Assembly: GCA_001606155.1 (NCBI GenBank)
Contig: LODT01000031.1
Location: 558,001 to 622,000 of the forward strand
DNA length: 64,000 bases
Direction of reading: 5' to 3'
Origin: Tieghemostelium lacteum
Taxonomy: Eukaryota > Evosea > Eumycetozoa > Dictyosteliales > Raperosteliaceae
The position numbers and the translations under genes were made by a program. Shown one piece after another: positions 56,911 through 64,000 of the stretch (position 1 is its first letter; the number at the start of each line of letters is the position of its first letter). The notes below the pieces were generated by a model, which worked only from the letters and a program-made list of their open reading frames with translations, searched no databases and was not told the DNA's origin.

Positions 56911-59598
56911 ATGAAAGATACTCCAGGTAGAAGAAAGAGCACCAATGCTAATATTACAGAAGAAGAGGACCAATCACCACTGAAAAAGATAAAGATATCA
57001 ACAACATCGGGTGCTTATGAAGTACCAAATACACCAATTAAAAAGGGAGATTTAAAAGTTACATTAAAGATACCAAAAGGTGCCTTGTCACCTCCTCCAA
57101 CTAATAATGTAACTTCTCCATCTCAAGGTACACCACCATCGAAATTAAAGAAAGCAAGTACAGCACCTTCAATTAGTCCTTCCAGTAATAGCACTACAAC
57201 CACACCAAAAAGAGGTAGAATAGCTAAAGAGGTTATAGAAGACGAAAACGAGACTCTTGATGAAACTGGTAATGGACATTCAAATGGTAGCAGTAGTGGT
57301 ACTGCTGATGATCATATTAAAAAGACTATTGCAAATATTATTCAGCAATTGATAAAGAAAGATGCACAAGGATTTTTCCTTCATCCTGTAACTGAAGAGA
57401 TTGCACCTGATTACTTTAAGTATATTAAAGAGCCAATGGATTTCAAGACTATGCAAAAGAAGAATAAGGATGGTAAATACACAACTGCTGATCAAGTAGC
57501 TCACGATTTTAATTTAATTTGTGAAAATTGTATGAAATATAATGATAGTTCTTCTGTCTATTATAAAGAGGCAAAGAAACTGCAGGCTGCTGGAAAGACT
57601 ATTATTAATATTAATAAGAGTAAATTGGCTCATGAACCTGGTAAGATGGTTGGTGTGGGTCCTGTACAAGCTCAGCCTTCTCAGGCTACTTTGAGAGAGA
57701 GAGAACGTAAGTCACAGTTGGCTCAACAGGAACCTTCTACTAGTACGACAACTACTACAACTACAACTACTACCACTACACCTGTAAAGAAAGAAACTAA
57801 AGGTACTTCTACTACACCCACACCTAAACCTCACCCTGGTAGAAATAAAAAGGAGATTGAAGTTGAAGAGGAGGAAGAAGAGGAAGAGGAAGAAGAAGAA
57901 GAGGAACAAGATGAAGACGAAGATTATGTAGAAAAAAGAAAACCATCTATATCTAGAACTAGAACTGCATTGGAAAGACAACAGTTACAACAACAACATC
58001 AAAAACAAATTGAACAACATTTACAAGAACAACAATTACAACAGTATCAACAATTACAACAACAACAACAACAACAACAACAGCAGCATCAAATGAATGT
58101 AAATAAACTCCAACCTCAACAAGTACAACCATCACAACAACCAATGTTAATTTACCAAGGACAGCCAGGTCAACCTATGGTTGGGTATCCTCAACAAGTA
58201 CAACAGCAACAGCCATTAGGTTCATATATGAATTTACAAATTCCTCAGAGACCTGGTTCAAATTCAATATCATCTTCAATACCAAAGAGAAGATATGTTA
58301 AATTTGGACCTGAAACACCACAAGTGAAACTTAACCAAAAGAACCACTTTTGGCCAGACTCACTCAAGAATTCTTATGATTTGGTGCAATCTATGACTGA
58401 GGAATCTAATATTCTAGTGGTTTCTGATCAGAGTTCAAATAGACCAATGGTCTACAACATGTATATTGCCAAGAACCAAAATAACCAAAACAAAGCTGGC
58501 TCCTATGAAGTTATCAGTCAGAATATTGTTCCAAATTATCTAAAAATTGAGTCACAAGTTAAACCACCAACATTAGATACTCAACCTACACAATTACTTG
58601 ATTCTAATAGCAACAACAACAATACTCAACATGATAACAGTACTTTACAACAACTACAACACCAACCTACACAACAGTACATTGAAGAGACACCACCTTC
58701 AACCATCACATCTCAACCCACTCAAATTTTGACTTTGGAATCTACCAACACTACCGATGTTAAAATGGATGATACCAATCAACAACAACAACCAACATAT
58801 CACAAATTTACACCAAATCCAGACCTAGTAAAAGAATTTAAATTAAATAATCCAATTAAACTTAATGGTGTTTCAAATTATTTAGCAACTAAAAATATAT
58901 CTTCATCACCTTCCACTACACCCGCTACAAATAATAATAATACTAAACAATCAGTAAATATACCCATTCAACTCATTCCACAAAATTCAGTAAACTATTT
59001 AAATCAACAAATGAATAGTTTATTGAAAAAGGGTGCTTTTGAAATGGACCAAAAATTAAAAGAAAATATTCAAAAGAGAAAAGAAATGGTGGTGGCTTCT
59101 GAAAAACAGAGTGTTGATAATAGTGATTCTTTAGTGAAATATGTTGAAAGTTCACCAAGTTTACAATCAGCTTCTTCTCAACAACAACAGTCACAATCAG
59201 GTATGGATATGGATTCAGTTGAGAACAGTGAACCTACTACACCTGCAACTTCACAATCTATTCAAAAACAATTACGTGAGAACTTGGATCTTCTCTATAA
59301 ACTACAATTCCTTCAGTATGGTAGACATAACATTCCATCAGCTTTTGAACAGCATATTGCAGCTACACTCTACAAGAGTATTGGTAAAATTGCTACTGAT
59401 CTTCCACCATCTGCATTCATTAAATCCAAAGATACCATTCGATCAGCACTCATAAAGTCAAGTCTAAATCAAGGTTCAGGTAGAAAACACAGACATTTCA
59501 AAAAATCAACCATTTCACCAATAACTCCAGTACCTGTGGTTGAAAATACTGATTCCACAACTACTGTTACTACCAATCCAATGGAAACTTCAAATTAA
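56911..59598 (+). CDS. BRD7/BRD9-type bromodomain protein
   Basis: Intronless, 895 residues. The bromodomain covers about 135-235: FFLHPVTEEIAPDYFKYIKE, PMDFKTMQKK and MKYN with N211 as the acetyl-lysine-binding Asn. The lack of the WPF shelf and the FFLxPVxxxIAPDY pattern fits the BRD7/BRD9 group, which are subunits of SWI/SNF remodellers. A long middle region is Gln-rich with an acidic Glu run (about 310-330). A second conserved block (residues 464-545, RRYVKFGPETPQ and HFWPDSLKNSYD) and a helical C-terminus (LLYKLQFLQYGRHNI, TDLPPSAFIKS) match the DUF3512-type extension. The protein is nuclear with Lys/Arg-rich patches. Confidence 0.85.
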   Translation: MKDTPGRRKSTNANITEEEDQSPLKKIKISTTSGAYEVPNTPIKKGDLKVTLKIPKGALSPPPTNNVTSPSQGTPPSKLKKASTAPSISPSSNSTTTTPKRGRIAKEVIEDENETLDETGNGHSNGSSSGTADDHIKKTIANIIQQLIKKDAQGFFLHPVTEEIAPDYFKYIKEPMDFKTMQKKNKDGKYTTADQVAHDFNLICENCMKYNDSSSVYYKEAKKLQAAGKTIININKSKLAHEPGKMVGVGPVQAQPSQATLRERERKSQLAQQEPSTSTTTTTTTTTTTTPVKKETKGTSTTPTPKPHPGRNKKEIEVEEEEEEEEEEEEEEQDEDEDYVEKRKPSISRTRTALERQQLQQQHQKQIEQHLQEQQLQQYQQLQQQQQQQQQQHQMNVNKLQPQQVQPSQQPMLIYQGQPGQPMVGYPQQVQQQQPLGSYMNLQIPQRPGSNSISSSIPKRRYVKFGPETPQVKLNQKNHFWPDSLKNSYDLVQSMTEESNILVVSDQSSNRPMVYNMYIAKNQNNQNKAGSYEVISQNIVPNYLKIESQVKPPTLDTQPTQLLDSNSNNNNTQHDNSTLQQLQHQPTQQYIEETPPSTITSQPTQILTLESTNTTDVKMDDTNQQQQPTYHKFTPNPDLVKEFKLNNPIKLNGVSNYLATKNISSSPSTTPATNNNNTKQSVNIPIQLIPQNSVNYLNQQMNSLLKKGAFEMDQKLKENIQKRKEMVVASEKQSVDNSDSLVKYVESSPSLQSASSQQQQSQSGMDMDSVENSEPTTPATSQSIQKQLRENLDLLYKLQFLQYGRHNIPSAFEQHIAATLYKSIGKIATDLPPSAFIKSKDTIRSALIKSSLNQGSGRKHRHFKKSTISPITPVPVVENTDSTTTVTTNPMETSN

Positions 59599-59779
59599 GA
59601 AACTCTGCCCTCCCCATACCACCACATCTTTAAATTCCCATTAAAAATAATAAATTAAATTTAAATACACAAATATTTAAACAAATTTAGTTTTTTTTGG
59701 TTTTATATCGATATAAAAAGTAATTACTAAACTTTAATTTGAAATCATATATTCGTTGATAGATTTATTTGCCTTTGGG

Positions 59780-60409
59780 TTATAGTTGTTCAGGTTTAAC
59801 CCATTTAATAAATGGTTGAGGTGGTGTTTTAGTTTCCATTTGATCGAGTAATGAAACTGGGTCATCAGAGATGACAATGGCATCGATAAAATGTTGATCT
59901 ACAAAACCACTTTGTGCACAATGTTTAAGAAACTCAATGAGATGAGTATAGTAACCGTCAATGTTTAGTATTCCAACGGGTTTAGAGTGGATACCCAACT
60001 GAATCCAAGTAAGTGATTCAAATAGTTCGTCAAAAGTACCCAAACCACCAGGAAGGGCTATAATTGCGTCAGAACCTTCATACATTATCTTTTTTCTAGA
60101 GTGCATATCAGAGGTTACCTCCAAATGACCTACGGTGGTACCTGAAATCTCTTTTTGTGAGAGAGAAGCTGGTATAATACCTCTAACATTTCCACCATTA
60201 TCAGCTACACCGTGACTTATAGAACCCATTAAACCTACATTTCCTCCACCATACACTAGTCCATAACCTCTTTTGGTCATCTCTTTAGACAATTGTTCGG
60301 TTTTCAATTTAAAATTCTCAGAATTACCCGACCTGCTACCACAAAACACACAAATATTCTTTATTATATTCTTACTTTTGGCCATTTCTCCGTCAATTAA
60401 TGGTTCCAT
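59780..60409 (-). CDS. LOG-family cytokinin riboside monophosphate phosphoribohydrolase
   Basis: Intronless, 209 residues, the standard length. A Rossmann-like core starts with VFCGSRSGNSENF. The LOG signature is complete: GLVYGGGNVGLMG, DMHSRKKIMYEGSDA with R105 and K106, and PGGLGTFDELFE with the catalytic Glu at about 128. LOG enzymes release free cytokinin bases from riboside 5'-monophosphates. Dictyostelids make cytokinins, including discadenine, so this step has a clear place in spore and stalk signalling; activity on other nucleotides is possible. There is no targeting peptide, so it is cytosolic. It could be a recent or ancient acquisition from bacteria, but the codon use is like its neighbours. 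Confidence 0.92.
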   Translation of the reverse strand: MEPLIDGEMAKSKNIIKNICVFCGSRSGNSENFKLKTEQLSKEMTKRGYGLVYGGGNVGLMGSISHGVADNGGNVRGIIPASLSQKEISGTTVGHLEVTSDMHSRKKIMYEGSDAIIALPGGLGTFDELFESLTWIQLGIHSKPVGILNIDGYYTHLIEFLKHCAQSGFVDQHFIDAIVISDDPVSLLDQMETKTPPQPFIKWVKPEQL

Positions 60410-61194
60410 TTGATTTTACAATTAGTAATTGTATATGTATAAATATGATAATGAAAAAAAATTTTAAAAAAAACTACTGTAATCTATTTCGGGATATTGT
60501 GTTTGTGGCTGTTATTGAAAATTAAGATGAATAATTTTTTTAAGATAAATTTATCAAAATAATAGTATAAGGGAATTTAAAAAATACCTATCATATGAAC
60601 TCTAAAATTGATTAAATTTGAACTTTTAGTATAAAATTAGTTTAATAATTTATATTTTAAATAAAATGGGGTATATGTGTTTGTGGGTGTGTGTTTTTGT
60701 GTTTAAATAATATAAATTATTTAGTTTTATTTCTATCTAAATAATTTTATTGGGTAGTCATTGTATATAGAGTGTATAAAAAATTTATAAAGTCTACATG
60801 GTGAAACACTGTGTTTTTGTATACAACTTCAAAAATCACGGATTCCACAATGGTAAGAAACTTTTGTTTAAACAAGAAATTTCAATAATTTAAAATTAAC
60901 TAGTATACTGGTTGAACCAATAAGATCGATAGAATTAAAAAACATATATTAATATTTCATTTAATTTCGCTGAACACTGAAATTAAATATTTGTATATGT
61001 AGAAAGTATCTTATAAGAGGAAAAGAAAAATAATTGTAAATAGTAAACTGATTTAATGAATCCTAATTTCATATGATATGTATCTATTCAACTTTGATCT
61101 TTTGTTTCAATAACACAGTTAATTATATTTAATTTTTTTTTTAACTTCCTCATACCCAGTTTGTTTCTTCCATTGTTGATGGTATTTATTCCAA
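60410..61194 (+). other. intergenic region, no reliable gene
   Basis: About 785 bases, AT-rich. A plus-strand ATG directly followed by GTAAGA (60850) could splice to AAAGTATCTTATAAGAGG at about 61002, giving a basic 18-residue peptide. This is too short to call a gene. No repeat or RNA gene was found. Confidence 0.35.
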
Positions 61195-62908
61195 TTATTG
61201 CTGTGATTCTTCAATAATAAACATTTCTGCAGCTCTTCCTCTGACATCATTGGTAAGTCCTTTAATTTCGTTAGTGAATACCATTTTATAAAAACCTTCT
61301 TTGGCACTTTTATAATTAATTTCATCCTTCCAACATTCTACTAAAATGTTTCGAGCCAATGGTGTTATTGCCTCTATTATTTGGCCCCGTCTTACCATAA
61401 GCCTTTCATTGATTAATGTCATCTTAAAAGATGGTATTCCAAGCTCCATCAAACCAACATTACGAGCAAAATCCGCCCTAGATCTATCATCTGTAAGATA
61501 ATCACGTGTAAACGTTTGATTATTCATACCAATTTCAAATTGTCTCTTTTCTTTATATAAATTGATGATATATTTAAGATCAGGTGATTTTTGGTGACGA
61601 CACCAGATATAGAATATTTCTTGAATCTCTAATCTATATTAATAATATTAGTTATACTATCAATAAATTATTATCTTCATATGAATTAATTACCTACGGA
61701 ATTAAATTTGTATGTTCTTTAATTATTTCCAATGTTTCATCAAAACTCTCTGTAAATTTAAAATTATAATGGTTGGAGAATAACTTAAACTCTTTTTCAG
61801 TAAAAGGAGCGGAAAAGCGAAATGTTGGCCAATTTTTTGACCCAAATTGGTATAAATTATTTGCAGATGCAGAAACGCAGATCAAAGATGTTCTCCATAT
61901 ATCTTCATGTGCAAGATAATGTTCTATTAAAGAGAATGGATAAACATCTCTTTTGTTTTCTGGAATACCATTATGTTGATCAAAGAAAAAATAGAGGGAA
62001 TAATTCTGTCTGTTGCAATGTTGGCCTAGTTCTTCGAGAAATTTTTCGAAATTTGGTTGGTCAAATGGTTTAGATCTCCAATAATCGTTTACAAATGTGT
62101 CATCATTAACTAAATAAAAAGAGTAATATATGATTTCTGAAAAATAAAAATAAGGATTTCTAGCACTATCCCAGGTTCCACAATCAGGCATGTAGAATAC
62201 GATATTATTCTCACTACGTAATCTTGATACAATGTGATAAATTGAGTGTGATTTTCCAAATCCTTGGGGTCCATGAATATAAACTGTTCTTTGTTGTTTT
62301 TTTGTGGCTTCTATAAACTCGGCTAATCTCTTTGTAATATCTCTCTCAATGATACATAGAATATTATTTTCAAAAATATATCTGCTATTAGGCGTATTTG
62401 AAGTGAATGGATCTTTGGGGAATAGTTGAATACCATCAGTTTGGATATTGTTTCCAATATATTCTTTAATTTTCTTTTGAGTCTCGGCAGTTTGTTCATA
62501 AGGACGCTCTACATGTATTTTTAGGTTAGTAAGAAAATAAAGGAATCTTTAAACAATTAAACATACTTTTAGAAAAATCTAAAGAAGAATTAAAAAATAT
62601 ATTAGTATAAATGAACAAAAGGTGTTTAGATTAGTGATAGGTGTTTACATACCAGTACTGGGGTTGAACTTTAAATATATTTCAAAAGCTGAATCAGCAG
62701 AAACTTTAATTTTTGTTAAGGCTTCCTCTAAATTGTCTTTTTTTAGAACTAACCATCTCCCTTTAATATTATTATCACGAATATGTTTAATATCAGAAAC
62801 AGGTATTCCTATTACCTTACACCATTTTTGAACTGATTCATTGTTCCAATGTTCTTTTGGTATATCATTAAAACTTGTTGGTTGTGTATTATTATTATCT
62901 GTATTCAT
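61195..62908 (-). CDS. SAM-like domain plus P-loop NTPase, Crinkler/RHS-type
   Basis: Exons 62653-62908, 61698-62508 and 61195-61633 give 501 residues. Residues of about 18-85 form a SAM-like helical domain (WNNESVQKWCKVIGI...IKHIRDNNIKGRWLVLKKDN). The NTPase follows: Walker A GPQGFGKSHS near residue 155 and a Walker-B-like YFFFDQHNGIPENK, the DQHN form seen in Crinkler/RHS (retrotransposon hot spot) ATPases. A helical lid and winged-helix-like region complete it (LEIQEIFYIWCRHQK, MELGIPSFKM). Family members are often longer; no C-terminal nuclease domain is seen here. A 12-base alternative exon may exist in intron 1. The role is unknown; defence or element control is inference. Confidence 0.65.
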
Positions 62909-63195
62909 GAGCCTACAATTTTTATTTGTAAATTAATTTTAAAATTGTATTAAATAAATCCAAAAAGCAAAACAAAAAATAAAAAAAGTGCGGATGTCAA
63001 ATAAAAGACCACAAGATTTATTTTGAATGTCAATAAAATGTGTAGGCGATATGTGTACATTACACTTTTTACAAAAATGATCTGCACTTGAATAACTTGC
63101 TATCTAATTTCCAAGCTCTGAACCCCTTTTTTTTGGGTTGTGATATATTTCTTAATCCTGTTTTTAAATTTAGTTTAACATCACTTTGTCTGATT

Positions 63196-63406
63196 TTACC
63201 TCTCTTTGCATATTTCCTTCAAATCTTTTACGTGTTTATTTTGTAAATCACTCTCTATATCTGATTATAATGTTAAAAAAATATTTGAGTGTATTGAATT
63301 TAGTATCAAAATACTTACATTCTATTTCCTCATATTCTTCTACAGAAGGGGATAGGGCTTCTGCTTCTCCTTCAGAGAAAACATCAAACTCCTGCTCTTC
63401 TATCAT
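63196..63406 (-). other. short gene or fragment with SAP-like helix
   Basis: Exons 63319-63406 and 63196-63260 join across a 58-base GTAAGT...TCAG intron. The 50-residue product starts with an acidic run (EEQEFDVFSEGEAEALSPSV) and ends IESDLQNKHVKDLKEICKER, which resembles the first helix of a SAP DNA-binding motif. The typical GL...G second half is absent in frame, so it may be a remnant or an incomplete model. It lies just upstream of the NTPase gene on the same strand. Confidence 0.3.
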
Positions 63407-63952
63407 TCAATTGTATTCTTTATAAAATTCTTTGATCACAACCAAATTTAATAAAATTTATATTGGCTTTTAAAACTAAATATTTTATGATAAAATATAA
63501 CCATTCTCAAAAATCTAATACTTAATATTATATTGTTATTTTTAAATTACTTTTAATGATTTATTTTTAAATTTTGTTTTTCTGATATTTAATTCACTTT
63601 GCTACTCTTATTTATGGCTTTTTTAAGGTATCATCTTCCTTGAAAGGCTAAATCATTTGATGTAAATATATGATTTTCTGGGGTCACCACATTGTTTTTT
63701 AAAACCATCAAATTTCTAAATTTTACAAACAAATTCATTTAAATTTATCAGAGTAGGTAAAAATATGTCTACAAATTTGATTTATCTTCAGATTTTATTA
63801 TTCCCCTTAACTGGTTAACCTTTGAGAACATTTTGTTGATATTAAGATTTAAAAAGAATAAGAGATTAATTTTAGGTAAAATTTAATTTAAAAAATGATT
63901 TGCCGCTTTTTTTTAAATTGTATAAAAATTTTTTTTTTTTTTATTTGTAAAG
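63407..63952 (+). other. intergenic region upstream of the right-edge gene
   Basis: About 546 bases of AT-rich sequence with T-runs at 63908-63942 just before the ATG at 63953, a common dictyostelid promoter feature. No gene or RNA was recognised. Confidence 0.4.
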
Positions 63953-64000
63953 ATGACAGTTGAGGAAGATATTGAATTGGTTCCAATAAATACAAAAAAA
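63953..64000 (+). CDS. first codons of a gene running off the right edge
   Basis: An ATG at 63953, preceded by a long T tract and a TTTGTAAAG context, opens a frame MTVEEDIELVPINTKK to the window edge. The sense codons continue to the last base. Sixteen residues are too few to name a family. Confidence comes from the position after a promoter-like T tract. Confidence 0.5.
   Translation, partial: MTVEEDIELVPINTKK

Noticed and set aside
60850-61055. ATG followed directly by a GTAAGA donor and a basic second exon
   Set aside because: The spliced product would be only about 18 residues and matches no small ribosomal protein I know, so it was not called a gene.

Overview
The window is nuclear DNA of a social amoeba (Dictyostelia). 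It is AT-rich, the introns are short and AT-rich with donors mostly GTATGT or GTAGGT, and genes are densely packed and often converge with under 110 bases between stop codons. Low-complexity Asn, Gln, Ser and Thr runs sit inside proteins. Several families point the same way: B-box/kelch and F-box-like LRR proteins, Dst-like Ste20 kinases, VIT/VWA proteins, C-type lysozyme and a LOG-type cytokinin enzyme. Moderate poly-N/poly-Q content and readable codon usage suggest a species outside the D. discoideum group (Heterostelium, Cavenderia, Tieghemostelium or Acytostelium type). That placement is an inference.

Layout, left to right. 0-14 kb: end of a RasGEF gene (+), an acidic LRR protein, a B-box/kelch protein, a one-LIM-domain protein and a coiled-coil protein (all -), a VIT/VWA protein (+), an unrecognised 1139-residue helical-repeat protein (-) and TRAP-gamma (-). 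14-23 kb: DNAJC9-like co-chaperone (+), a 2-oxoglutarate oxygenase (+), a CHK-type small-molecule kinase (+) and a myotubularin (-). 23-34 kb: a surface beta-repeat protein (-), an MFSD1-like transporter (-), a GFA/CENP-V protein (+), a 92-residue one-helix membrane protein (+), a TM9/nonaspanin protein (-), HYPK (-) and a secreted C-type lysozyme with a mucin-like tail (-).

34-45 kb: a trypsin-fold protein lacking the catalytic serine (+), a PTEN-like phosphatase with C2, PH and a second C2-like region (-), ATG5 (-), a 3.3-kb intergenic region and a basic coiled-coil (bZIP-like) protein (+). 45-64 kb: a Dst/Ste20 kinase (+), an F-box-like LRR protein (-), a USP36/42-type deubiquitinase (+), a small secreted Cys-rich protein (+), an ArsB/Lsi2-type anion transporter (-), a BRD7/9-type bromodomain protein (+), a LOG enzyme (-), a SAM-like plus P-loop NTPase of Crinkler/RHS type (-), a small SAP-like fragment (-) and the first codons of another gene (+).

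Taken together, this is ordinary core-genome territory with three loose themes. Phosphoinositide and autophagy functions are represented by the myotubularin, the PTEN-like enzyme and ATG5. Bacterial feeding and the surface are represented by the lysozyme, TM9 protein and secreted proteins. Protein biogenesis is represented by TRAP-gamma, HYPK and DNAJC9. No tRNA, rRNA, CRISPR array or intact mobile element was recognised. The right end (61-64 kb) looks the most accessory. Splice sites were assigned by hand from frame, GT-AG ends and family similarity; most junctions are well constrained by frame.
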